Of a stretch of DNA of 64,000 nt, positions 53,241 through 64,000 are shown in pieces. The notes beneath the pieces are model-generated. The model worked only from the letters and a program-made list of their open reading frames with translations, did not search any database and was not told the DNA's origin. The first letter of the stretch is position 1; each line of letters opens with the position of its first letter. A program made the translations under genes and the position numbers. The stretch is from Candidatus Deferrimicrobiaceae bacterium (GTDB lineage: Bacteria > Desulfobacterota > Deferrimicrobia > Deferrimicrobiales > Deferrimicrobiaceae), in contig DASXVV010000012.1 in NCBI GenBank assembly GCA_036504035.1, positions 62,001-126,000 of the forward strand, in the 5' to 3' direction.

Positions 53241-54010
53241 CCTCTTCCGCACCCTTTTTCAGCGGGGAGGGGATCACCCTCCGCTTCGGCGGCGTCACCG
53301 CGCTGCACGACGTCGCTTTTTCCGTGGCGTCCGGGACGGTCCATGCGATGATCGGGCCGAACGGCGCGGGCAAGACCTCGCTGTTCAACGTGATCACCGG
53401 CTTCTATGCCCCCGACGCCGGGACGGTCCTGCTCGACGGGGAGACGCTTTCGGGGCGGCCGCCCCACGCAATTGCGCAGAGGGGCATCGTCCGCACCTTC
53501 CAGAACCTGGAGATCTTCACCAATATGACGGTGCTCGAGAACGTGCTGACCGGGGCGCACTTGTCCGGGAAATACGGACCGCTCGAATTCTTCCTGAGGA
53601 CGCCCCGCTATTTCCGCGAGGAGCGCCGGCTGCGCGACGAGGCGATGGCCGAACTCGACTTCGTCGGGCTTGCGGGGGAGGCTGCGCTCCCGGCGGGGCA
53701 GCTCCCCTTCGGATCGCAGCGGCTGCTCGAGATCGCCCGCGCGCTGGCCGCTCGCCCCCGGCTGCTGTTGCTCGACGAGCCGGCGGCCGGTCTCAACATC
53801 CGCGAGACCGCCGCGCTGGGCGCGCTGATCCGCCGGATCGTGACGCGCGGCATCACGGTCCTGATGGTCGAGCACGACATGGCGCTCGTCATGGACATCT
53901 CCGACCGGGTGCTCGTCCTCAACTACGGCGAGGTGCTGGCCGAGGGCACGCCGGTCGAGGTCCAGCGCAATCCCGCGGTCGTCGCGGCCTACCTGGGCGA
54001 GGAGGGCTGA
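53237..54010 (+). CDS. livG: Branched-chain amino acid ABC transporter ATP-binding protein LivG
   Basis: 257 residues. Walker A GPNGAGKTSLFN, LSG-like LPFGSQRLLEIARAL (Q/G changed from the usual LSGGQ), Walker B LLLLDEPAAGLN, and the C-terminal tail of LivG (PVEVQRNPAVVAAYLGEE). GTG start overlaps livM. The signature loop reads PAGQLPFGSQ, common in LivG. Energises transport with LivF. Confidence 0.92.
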   Translation: MTSSAPFFSGEGITLRFGGVTALHDVAFSVASGTVHAMIGPNGAGKTSLFNVITGFYAPDAGTVLLDGETLSGRPPHAIAQRGIVRTFQNLEIFTNMTVLENVLTGAHLSGKYGPLEFFLRTPRYFREERRLRDEAMAELDFVGLAGEAALPAGQLPFGSQRLLEIARALAARPRLLLLDEPAAGLNIRETAALGALIRRIVTRGITVLMVEHDMALVMDISDRVLVLNYGEVLAEGTPVEVQRNPAVVAAYLGEEG

Positions 54011-54018
54011 CACATTCG

Positions 54019-54747
54019 ATGCTGCGGGTGAAGAACCTCCAGGTGCACTACGGGATGATCCACGCGCTCCGGTCGGCGTCCGTCCACGTGAAGGAAAAGG
54101 AGATCGTGGCGCTCATCGGCGGCAACGGCGCGGGCAAGACGACGCTTTTGGCCGCGATCTCCGGACTCGTCCGCCCGACCTCGGGGGAGATCGCGCTCGA
54201 CGGCGCCGGGATCACGACCGAAAAGCCCGACCGGATCGTCCGGAAGGGGATCGCCCATGTGCCCGAGGGGCGGCACGTGTTCAAGCCGCTCTCCGTCGAG
54301 GACAACCTGCTGCTGGGAGCGTACCATCGGTACACATGGCGGGCTGCGGCGTCGATCCGGGACGAGATCGAACAGCTCTACGGGTTATTCCCCGTGCTGG
54401 GACAGCGTCGTCGGCAGGCAGCCGGGACGTTGTCGGGCGGAGAGCAGCAGATGCTGGTCATCGGCCGTGCGCTGCTGTCGCGGCCGAAGGTGCTGCTGCT
54501 TGACGAGCCGTCGATGGGGCTTGCGCCGAAGGTGATCCGGGAGATCTTCGAGCACGTGGCGCGTCTGCGCGCCGATCGAGGCATGACCATTCTTCTGGTC
54601 GAGCAGAACGCGCGGGCGGCGCTGTCGATCTCCGACCGCGGCTACGTGCTCGAGACGGGCCGCGTCGTGCTTCACGGCAGCTCCGAGGAGCTGCTCGCCA
54701 ACCGCGACGTCCAGCGCGCATACCTGGGGCGGGACGCCGGGAAATAG
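54019..54747 (+). CDS. livF: Branched-chain amino acid ABC transporter ATP-binding protein LivF
   Basis: 242 residues: LQVHYGMIHALRSASVHVKEKEIVALIGGNGAGKTTLL, IAHVPEGRHVFKPLSVEDNL, LSGGEQQMLVIGRAL and LLLDEPSMGLAPKV, standard LivF motifs. Begins 8 bases after livG. Only one permease and ATPase pair serves the two binding proteins. Confidence 0.93.
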   Translation: MLRVKNLQVHYGMIHALRSASVHVKEKEIVALIGGNGAGKTTLLAAISGLVRPTSGEIALDGAGITTEKPDRIVRKGIAHVPEGRHVFKPLSVEDNLLLGAYHRYTWRAAASIRDEIEQLYGLFPVLGQRRRQAAGTLSGGEQQMLVIGRALLSRPKVLLLDEPSMGLAPKVIREIFEHVARLRADRGMTILLVEQNARAALSISDRGYVLETGRVVLHGSSEELLANRDVQRAYLGRDAGK

Positions 54748-54780
54748 TGGTATCGCGATTCATCCGAGGAGGGACGATCC

Positions 54781-56079
54781 GTGTACTGGGAATCCGATAG
54801 CGAATGCATGGGGCGAGAGGAGCTCGAGCAGCTCCAGCTAGAACGGCTGCAGGCGACGCTCAACCGCGTCTATGCACACGTGCCGTTCTACAGGAAGGCG
54901 TTCGACGCGATCGGGATCGCGCCCGAGGACGTTTGCTCGCTCTCCGACCTGGCGAAGCTGCCCTTCACGACCAAGAACGACCTGCGCGAAAACTACCCTT
55001 ACGGGCTGTTCGCGGTACCCCTTCGCGAGGTCGTGCGGATCCACGCTTCGTCCGGCACGACCGGAAACGCGACGGTCGTCGGCTACACGCGCAACGACAT
55101 CAAGACGTGGAGCAACCTGGTCGCCCGCATCCTGGTGATGGGGGGCGCGGGGAAGGATGACGTCGTCCAGATATCCTTCGGTTACGGCCTGTTCACCGGA
55201 GGGTTCGGGCTGCACTACGGCGCCGAGCGGATCGGGGCCTCGGTCATCCCGGTCTCCAGCGGCAACACGGCGCGTCAGATCCAGATCATGCGCGACTTCA
55301 AGAGCACGGCGCTCGTGGCCACCCCTTCCTATGCGATGCTGATCGCCGACACGGTCCGCGACATGGGCATCCCGCGTGCCGAGCTGTCGCTCAAGTACGG
55401 CTTCCTGGGCGGCGAACCGTGGTCCGAACGGATGCGGCAGGAGATCCAGGACAAGCTGGGGATCATCGCGACCGACAACTACGGGCTGTCCGAGGTGATG
55501 GGGCCGGGCGTCGCCGGGGAGTGCCTCGAGCGGAACGGCCAGCATTTCAACGAGGACCATTTCCTCGTCGAGGTGATCGACCCGGAAACGCTTGAGCCCG
55601 TTGCACCGGGCGAGCAGGGCGAACTCGTCATCACGACGCTGACGAAGGAGGCGTTTCCCCTGATCCGCTACCGGTCGCGCGACCTGACGCGCCTGATGCC
55701 GGGCGTTTGTCCGTGCGGCCGCACGGGGCGGCGCATGGAGCGGATCTCCGGGCGGACCGACGACATGCTGATCATCCGCGGCGTCAACGTGTACCCGACG
55801 CAGATCGAGACGGTGCTCTTCGAGATGGAGGGGATCGCGCCGCACTACCAGATCGTCGTGGATCGCAAGGGCGCGCTGGACAAGGTGACCGTCCGGGTCG
55901 AGGTGTCCGAGGAGATCTTCTTCGACCAGATGCGGCGCCAGAAGGAGATGGTCGAGAAGCTCCAGAAGCGGATCGCTCACGAGCTGGGGATCACCGTCGA
56001 CGTCAAGTTGGTCGAACCCAAGACCCTCGAGCGGTTCGAGGGAAAAGCGAAGCGCGTCATCGATAATCGCAAACTATAG
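54781..56079 (+). CDS. paaK: Phenylacetate-CoA ligase (copy 2)
   Basis: 432 residues, same motif set as copy 1 ([82 protein letters not shown]). GTG start at 54781 with GGAGGG 7 bases upstream. Placed after livF, so it may activate an aryl acid brought in by this transporter, whereas copy 1 pairs with iorAB. The two copies differ at many positions and are not a recent duplication. Confidence 0.93.
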   Translation: MYWESDSECMGREELEQLQLERLQATLNRVYAHVPFYRKAFDAIGIAPEDVCSLSDLAKLPFTTKNDLRENYPYGLFAVPLREVVRIHASSGTTGNATVVGYTRNDIKTWSNLVARILVMGGAGKDDVVQISFGYGLFTGGFGLHYGAERIGASVIPVSSGNTARQIQIMRDFKSTALVATPSYAMLIADTVRDMGIPRAELSLKYGFLGGEPWSERMRQEIQDKLGIIATDNYGLSEVMGPGVAGECLERNGQHFNEDHFLVEVIDPETLEPVAPGEQGELVITTLTKEAFPLIRYRSRDLTRLMPGVCPCGRTGRRMERISGRTDDMLIIRGVNVYPTQIETVLFEMEGIAPHYQIVVDRKGALDKVTVRVEVSEEIFFDQMRRQKEMVEKLQKRIAHELGITVDVKLVEPKTLERFEGKAKRVIDNRKL

Positions 56080-56092
56080 GGGGGAACGCGAT

Positions 56093-56950
56093 ATGGGCTC
56101 CGGAACGCTTTACATCGTCGCAACGCCGCTGGGAAATCTCGAGGACATCACTTTTCGTGCGCTGCGGGTCCTGAAGGAAGTCGCGGTCGTCGCCTGCGAG
56201 GATACCCGGCGGACGGTCAAGCTGCTCAACAAATACGAGATCCGCACGCCGCTCGCCATCTATCACGATTACAACAAGCAGCGCGCGAGCCTCGGAATCC
56301 TTCGGCGGCTGGCCGACGGCGAGAGCGTGGCGCTGGTTTCCGACGCGGGGACGCCGGCGATCTCGGACCCCGGCTACGAGCTGGTGCGCGACGCGATCGC
56401 TGCGGGCGTGCATGTCGAGGTGATCCCCGGACCGTCGGCGCTCATCTCGGCCTTGGTCGTGTCGGGGCTGCCGACCGACCATTTCACCTTCGAGGGGTTC
56501 CTCCCCAACCGGAAGGAAAAGCGGCGCAAGGCGCTCGTCGCGCTCTCCGGGGAGACGCGGACGATGATCTTCTACGAGTCGCCCAACCGGGTCGCGGCTT
56601 TTCTCGTCGAGGCGGCCGAGACGCTGGGGGACCGGCGCGCGTGCGTGGTGCGCGAGCTGACGAAGATTCACGAGGAGATCTTGCGGGGAACGCTGTCCGA
56701 ACTGGCGGCCGAGCTGGGCGGGCGCGAATCGGTTCTGGGCGAAGTGACGCTGGTCGTTGCGGGGGCGTCGAAGACGATCGAGCTGTCGGTCGACGAGATC
56801 GTCGCGGCCGCGCTCGAAGACGCCTCGGGATCGTCGCGCGACCTGGCGCGGGAGATCTCGGACCGGACGGGTTTATCGCGGAAGGAAGTCTACGCCGAGA
56901 TCCTGAAGCAGCGATCCCGCGGGGAAAAGGAACCGTCGACGGAAGCTTGA
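56093..56950 (+). CDS. rsmI: 16S rRNA (cytidine-1402-2'-O)-methyltransferase
   Basis: 285 residues: LYIVATPLGNLEDITFRALRVL, CEDTRRTVKLLNKYEI, LVSDAGTPAISDPGYELV and FEGFLPNRKEKRRKAL, the tetrapyrrole-methylase-like fold of RsmI. ATG 56093 with GGGGGG 8 bases upstream. Convergent with the response regulator, 5 bases away. Confidence 0.94.
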   Translation: MGSGTLYIVATPLGNLEDITFRALRVLKEVAVVACEDTRRTVKLLNKYEIRTPLAIYHDYNKQRASLGILRRLADGESVALVSDAGTPAISDPGYELVRDAIAAGVHVEVIPGPSALISALVVSGLPTDHFTFEGFLPNRKEKRRKALVALSGETRTMIFYESPNRVAAFLVEAAETLGDRRACVVRELTKIHEEILRGTLSELAAELGGRESVLGEVTLVVAGASKTIELSVDEIVAAALEDASGSSRDLAREISDRTGLSRKEVYAEILKQRSRGEKEPSTEA

Positions 56951-56955
56951 GGGCT

Positions 56956-58338
56956 TCAGACGTCGATCTTGTGGCGGAGCGCGAGCTCCTCGAACGCGGG
57001 CAGGTCGATGTTGAGGATGGCCGCGGCCTCGCGCCGGTCGCCCCCGGCGAGCGCGAGCGCCTGAAGCACCATCGGCTTCTCGATCCCCTCGATGGCCTGG
57101 AGGAGCAGGTCGGGCGGCGATGCGGCGGGCGAGGCGTCGACGGTCTGCTTGCGGCGGCGTCCGTAGAAGATGTCGGTCGGCAGATCGGTGGCGTCGACCA
57201 GCGTTCCCTGGCGCTTCTTTCCGGCGATCTGGCGGACCAGGTCGCGAAGCTCCCGGACGTTTCCGGGCCACGGATACCCGGTCAGAGCGGTCAGCGCCGC
57301 CTGGCTGAACCCCTGGAGCGGCTTCTTGCGTTCCCGGTTGGCCTCGAACAGGAAATGGTGGAGAAGCAGCGGGATGTCCTCGACGCGTTCCCGGAGCGGC
57401 GGCACCGCGATCGTGCCGGGAGCGAACGCCGCGCGAAGCTCGGGTCCCAGCGCGGCCTCGGGCGGGCGCGTGCCGGTGCAGGAGCAGGACGCCACCAGCC
57501 GGACGTCGATTTCCACGGATTGGGCACCCCCGATCGGGCGAACGGCGCGGGTGGATAGAAACTCGAGAATCCGCCCCTGGACCCGGAGGGAGGCCTCGCC
57601 TGCGTCCGCGAGGTACAGCGTGCCGCGGTTGGCCATCTCGATCTTGCCTGCCGCGGGCAGCAGCGCCTGCTGCCAGGCGCCGGCCGCATGTCCGAACAGC
57701 TCGTCCTCGAGCATCTCTTCCTGTTTTCCCGCGCAATAAACCGCCACGAACAACCCGCCCGCCCGCGCGCTCTGGGCATGGATCACCCGCGCCGCGAGGG
57801 TGCGTCCCGCGCCTCGCTCGCCCGTCAGAAGCACCGGGGTGTCGGTGTCGGCAAGCCGGGTGATGGCGGCGACCATCTCTTGCATCGGGGCGCTGGTGCC
57901 GACCATGGCCTGGATCTGGTACTCTCCCCGGAACTCGGACTTGAGGAACTGGTTTTCGCGGCGAAGCTGCCGGTGCGCGTAGGCCTTCTCGACGAGGTTG
58001 ACCACTTCCTGTCCCTTGAACGGTTTCATCAGGTAGTGGAAGGCGCCCGCGCGCATCGCCTCGATGGCGTTGTCGACCGTCGCGTACCCGGTCATCATGA
58101 CGACCTCGGCATCGGACTGGATCTTCCGGGCGATCCGGAGCACCTCGAGGCCGTCGGGCCCGGGCATCTTGAGGTCGGTCAGGATGACGTCGAAACGCTC
58201 GCGTTCGATCAGCTCGATGGCCTCGGTGCCGGAGGAGGCCTTCCGGACATCGCAGCCGCTCGGCGCGAAGAAATCGCCCAGCAGGTCGAGCAGCTGGGGC
58301 TCGTCGTCGACGATCAGGAGGCGCATGGGGGTATTCAT
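56956..58338 (-). CDS. NtrC-family response regulator with a degenerate AAA+ domain
   Basis: 460 residues. Receiver domain intact: D11/D12, phosphoacceptor D55 (DVILTDLKMPGPDG), MMTGYA, K105. The AAA+ part is damaged: Walker A reads GERGAGRT (173-180, Arg in place of Lys), the GAFTGA loop reads AAGAWQQA, and Walker B reads GTLYLADAGE without the DE pair. The sensor-like YPWPGNVREL and a C-terminal Fis-like segment (RREAAAILNIDLPAFEELA) remain. It likely cannot hydrolyse ATP or contact sigma-54 and may act as a phospho-regulated DNA binder. ATG 58338. Confidence 0.88.
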   Translation of the reverse strand: MNTPMRLLIVDDEPQLLDLLGDFFAPSGCDVRKASSGTEAIELIERERFDVILTDLKMPGPDGLEVLRIARKIQSDAEVVMMTGYATVDNAIEAMRAGAFHYLMKPFKGQEVVNLVEKAYAHRQLRRENQFLKSEFRGEYQIQAMVGTSAPMQEMVAAITRLADTDTPVLLTGERGAGRTLAARVIHAQSARAGGLFVAVYCAGKQEEMLEDELFGHAAGAWQQALLPAAGKIEMANRGTLYLADAGEASLRVQGRILEFLSTRAVRPIGGAQSVEIDVRLVASCSCTGTRPPEAALGPELRAAFAPGTIAVPPLRERVEDIPLLLHHFLFEANRERKKPLQGFSQAALTALTGYPWPGNVRELRDLVRQIAGKKRQGTLVDATDLPTDIFYGRRRKQTVDASPAASPPDLLLQAIEGIEKPMVLQALALAGGDRREAAAILNIDLPAFEELALRHKIDV

Positions 58339-58345
58339 GGGCGGG

Positions 58346-58621
58346 TCATTTCCTCCGGAGCGTCCACCAGACCGCGACGCCGCCGGCGGCAAGAATGAGG
58401 ACGAGGGAGGCGATCTCGAGGTCGCGATACCTGGACCGGCTGGCCTTTTCGACCGCCCGGCGCTGCTCGAACGCCGCAGGCGAGGAGGCGTCGAGGTTGT
58501 CGGGCACGGGGAGCGGAGCCGCGGATGCGGTTAGGGCGAAACCCAGCATCAGGACCGCCGGCGCGGTCCTGAACGCGTGACGGAGCAGCAATGGGCGCGT
58601 CTTGGAGGGAACAGGGACCAT
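58346..58621 (-). CDS. Small exported or membrane protein
   Basis: 91 residues: a signal-like segment (APAVLMLGFALTASAAP), a short charged region, and a second helix (LEIASLVLILAAGGVAVWW) followed by TLRRK, a positive-inside C-terminus. Family not recognised. It lies 7 bases before the degenerate regulator and 9 bases after amrS, so it is part of the minus-strand run. Possibly a partner of the regulator; there is no direct evidence. Confidence 0.55.
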   Translation of the reverse strand: MVPVPSKTRPLLLRHAFRTAPAVLMLGFALTASAAPLPVPDNLDASSPAAFEQRRAVEKASRSRYRDLEIASLVLILAAGGVAVWWTLRRK

Positions 58622-58630
58622 TGGGTATGC

Positions 58631-59612
58631 TTATACCACGAAACGGAGCGGCGTGCGGCAGGCCGCGCACCGGTTGCCTGAGAGGCCCGAGGCGTCGATC
58701 CGGTAGCCCTGGCGTCGGACGACGGTCTCGCCGCAGGCGGGGCATCGGGTGTCGGAGGCTCCGGACAGGTCGATGTTGCCCGCGTAGACGTATCGAAGTC
58801 GTGCTGAGGCGATCCGGAGGGCCGATTCGAGCCGCCCGGGCGGCGTCGGGGGGGCCGTCATCCGGTGCATCGGGAAGTAGCGGGAGAAGTGGAGGGGGAT
58901 CTCCGGGTCGACGGACTCGACGAAGTCGACCACCTTCCGGATGTCGGCGTCGGAATCGTTTTCGCCGGTGACCAGGAGCGTCGTCAGCTCGACGTGGGTC
59001 GCCTTCGAGGCCATGCGGATCGTTTCGAGCACCGGCTCGAGCGTTCCCCCGCAGATGCGCCGGTAGAACTCCGGCTTCATGGACTTCAGGTCGATGTTCA
59101 TCGCGTCCATGAGCGGCAGCAGCTCGGAAAGCGGTTCAGGATTGATGTAGCCGTTGGTCACGAGGACGTTGACCAGCCCGACCTCGCGGAAGGCGCGCCC
59201 GCAATCGCGCAGGAACTCGAAGCCGATCGTCGGCTCGTTGTAGGTGTACGCGATGCCCACGCTCTCCTCGACCCGGGCGGCCCGGATCAGGTCGCCGATC
59301 CCGACCGTTTCGAGCGGGGCCTTGCCGTCGACCAGGTGGGCGTTCTGGCAGAAGGCGCATCGAAAGTTGCAGCCGACCGAGCCGACCGACAGGATGGGGC
59401 GTCCGGGGTGGAAGTGGAAAAGCGGCTTTTTCTCGATCGGGTCGACCGCGACGGCGGACACCTTCCCCCAGGTTTCTGCGCGCAGCGTCCCCCCCGCATT
59501 GAAACGAACCCCGCAGATCCCGTGCTTCCCGTCGGGGATACGGCAGCGATGCGGGCACAGCGTGCAACGGACGGCGTCCCCCTCGGGCTGCCACCAGGAG
59601 GCGACCGGCGCT

Positions 59613-59638
<26 letters not shown>
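58631..59638 (-). CDS. amrS: AmmeMemoRadiSam-system radical SAM enzyme AmrS
   Basis: 335 residues. The N-terminal CTLCPHRCRIPDGKHGICGVR is typical of AmrS; the radical SAM 4Fe-4S motif is CNFRCAFCQN (CxxxCxxC); YTYNEPTIGFEF and NIDLKSMKPEFYRRI follow; a C-terminal Cys cluster (RCPACGETVV, RCAACRTPL) may bind metal. Partner genes Memo/AMMECR1 are not in the window. Overlaps acyP by 26 bases. Confidence 0.88.
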
Positions 59639-62383
<2,745 letters not shown>

Positions 62384-62387
<4 letters not shown>

Positions 62388-63580
62388 ATCGGCTGGCCGG
62401 ATTCGAGCGCCACGAGGCCCGGCAGCGGTTTCCCTTCGAGCAGCTCGAGGAACGCCCCGCCGCCGGTCGAGACGTAGGACATCTTCCCTGAAAGGCCGGT
62501 GCTCTGGAGCGCCTTGCCCGAATCTCCCCCGCCGACGATGGTGACGGCAGGGCTGGTGGCCAGGGCGTGGATGATCGAGAAGGTGCCGCTGGCGAAGGGC
62601 GGAATCTCGAAGGCGCCCATCGGCCCGTTCCAGACGATGGTCTTCGCGTCCCACAGGATTTCCTTGAACAGCATCTGGGAGGCGGGACCGATATCGACCG
62701 CGGACCAGTTTTCGGGAATTTCCTTGAGCGGGACGACCTTGGTCTCGGCCGTCGAGTCGAACCGGTCGGCGACGAGGAAGTCGACCGGGAGATAAAGCTT
62801 CAGCTTGCGCGCCGAGGTGACCGCGATGACCTCCTTGGCCATCTCGACCATGTTGGCTTCGTAGAACGACGAACCGGTGGGATAGCCGTGCGCGGCGATG
62901 AACGTGTTGGCCATGGCGCCGCCAATGATGATCTTGTCGACCTTGCCCAGCACGTTCCGGATCGCGTCGATCTTGCCCGATATCTTCGCCCCGCCGAAGA
63001 TGGCGACCAGCGGCCGCGCGGGCGCGACGAACGCCTTTTCGAAATAGTCGATTTCATTCTTCATCAGCAACCCGGCCGCCTTCTCGGCAACGTGCCGGGT
63101 GATCGCGACGTTCGAGGCGTGGCTGCGGTGCGCAGTAGCGAAGGCGTCGTTGACGTAGACGTCGCACAGCGCGGCGAGCTTGGCCCCGAAGGCATCGTCG
63201 TTCTTCTCTTCCTCGGGGTAGAAGCGGATGTTCTCGAGCAGGATGACGTCGCCCGGCTTCAGGGCGGCGACTGCGGCCTCGACCGCCGGCCCGATGCAAT
63301 CAGGCACGAACCCGATCTCCTTCCCCATGACGATCGAAAGCCGTTTCGCCGCGGGCTCGAGGCTCATCTCGGGGACGCGCTTGCCCTTGGGTCGCCCCAG
63401 GTGCGACACGAGGATGACCTTTGCCCCTGCCTCGGACGCAAGCCGGATCGTGGGCAGCGCCGCCTGGATGCGCGTATCGTCGGTGACCTGCCCGTACTTG
63501 TCCATCGGGACGTTGAAATCGACGCGGATGAGTACCCGCTTGTCCGCGAGCTTGAGCTGGTTGACCGTGCGCACGTTCAT
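62384..63580 (-). CDS. pgk: Phosphoglycerate kinase
   Basis: 398 residues. KRVLIRVDFNVPMDKYGQVTDDTRI, LVSHLGRPKG, FGGAKISGKIDAIRN, NTVWNGPMGAFE-like VWNGPMGAFEIPPFA and IVGGGDSGKAL, all standard PGK. ATG 63580 with a purine-rich site (CAGGAGGC). Second glycolytic gene of the window besides pfkA. Confidence 0.97.
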
Positions 63581-63632
63581 GAAGCCTCCTGGGGGAAGGG
63601 AATATTCCTTGCGGGAATGGTATCAGATCGGG

Positions 63633-64000
63633 CTAGTGGCGGAATAGTCCCATCACGATCTCGATCAGGATGAGGACGATGACGATCGCCTCGAGCGTCT
63701 CGGCGCGGCCTGCGGCGGCCCGGTTGTTGATGACGGTGTAGATGTCCTCGAGCGTGCCGAGCTGGTCGCGGATCGTCGCCTCCCATCGCTCGGCGCCCGC
63801 CTTTTTCCGGACCGTGTCGTGGATCCGGGCGAGGTAGGCGTCGCCGACCATCTTGAGCGTGTTGTCGGTCCGCTCGCGCAACAGCGTCACGTCGAGCTTG
63901 AGCTCGGAAAGCCGGCGCAGCGGCTTCTCGTGGGGGTCGTGGAGGATCGCGGGCAGCCGCCGTTTTCGGCGGATCTCGTCGCCCATCTCGTCGATCGCGC
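63633..64000 (-). CDS. RMD1/YagE family protein (DUF155), C-terminal part
   Basis: About 121 residues; the frame is open to the right edge, so the N-terminus is missing. The sequence (RRLSELKLDVTLLRERTDNTLKMVGDAYLARIH ... QLGTLEDIYTVINNRAAAGRAETLEAIVIVLILIEIVMGLF) matches the helical C-terminus of DUF155/RMD1 proteins, ending in a membrane helix. Role unknown in bacteria. The codon ATG at 63986 is internal. Confidence 0.75.
   Translation of the reverse strand, partial: AIDEMGDEIRRKRRLPAILHDPHEKPLRRLSELKLDVTLLRERTDNTLKMVGDAYLARIHDTVRKKAGAERWEATIRDQLGTLEDIYTVINNRAAAGRAETLEAIVIVLILIEIVMGLFRH

Overview
The window is about 64 kb of high-GC, densely packed DNA from a Gram-negative bacterium. Outer-membrane beta-barrels, a system II cytochrome c maturation pair (CcsA/ResB), many multiheme c-type cytochromes, an OmcA/MtrC-like decaheme lipoprotein, sigma-54-type regulators and an indolepyruvate:ferredoxin oxidoreductase/phenylacetate-CoA ligase locus together suggest an anaerobic, metal- or electrode-respiring deltaproteobacterium (Desulfuromonadota/Geobacter-like or a related deep branch). 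The lineage is inferred from gene content only. I saw no transposase, phage, CRISPR or rRNA genes; there is one tRNA (Phe).

Region by region. 0-6 kb: end of an unknown gene, panE, a secreted beta-helix/Ig surface protein on the minus strand, tRNA-Phe, and an RDD membrane protein with rsmE and prmA. 6-11.6 kb: an M20 amidohydrolase, a secreted protein built from four near-identical 273-bp repeats, and mutS2. 11.6-13.4 kb: ccsA and a short resB, separated by a dispersed repeat. 13.4-16.9 kb: an overlapping ldcA / serine hydrolase / mpl set that looks like a murein-recycling module. 16.9-20.6 kb: a secreted FG-GAP protein, a porin and a small orphan. 20.9-23.8 kb: ffh-rpsP-rimM-trmD. 23.9-32.1 kb: an accessory block (GT39 glycosyltransferase, an LplT-like transporter with a PlsC-ACP-AMP-ligase fusion, an exported amidohydrolase and a divergent sigma-54 activator). 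It separates trmD from rplS-rnhB-yraN (32.1-33.6 kb), which usually follow trmD directly.

33.6-43.1 kb is the most striking region. One strand carries two tandem pentaheme c554-like cytochromes, two small exported proteins, a methyl-accepting chemotaxis receptor, an outer-membrane barrel, a nonaheme cytochrome and a decaheme OmcA/MtrC-like lipoprotein, 29 CXXCH motifs in all. It has the composition of an extracellular electron transfer conduit with its own chemoreceptor. It starts at a plausible sigma-70 promoter (33562) and ends in strong hairpins (43173-43246) shared with convergent pfkA.

44.5-57 kb is a long operon for aromatic/branched amino or aryl acids: iorAB, paaK, an ACT-domain protein, two tandem livK genes, livHMGF, a second paaK and rsmI. 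Between the first paaK and the ACT gene lies a 330-base gap with several nested hairpins, three of which show UGGA in the loop, a possible CsrA/RsmA-type target or small RNA. 57-64 kb: a response regulator of the NtrC family whose Walker A, Walker B and GAFTGA motifs are all damaged, a small membrane protein, a radical SAM AmrS, acylphosphatase, ligA, a small ferritin-like protein, pgk and the C-terminus of an RMD1/DUF155 protein.
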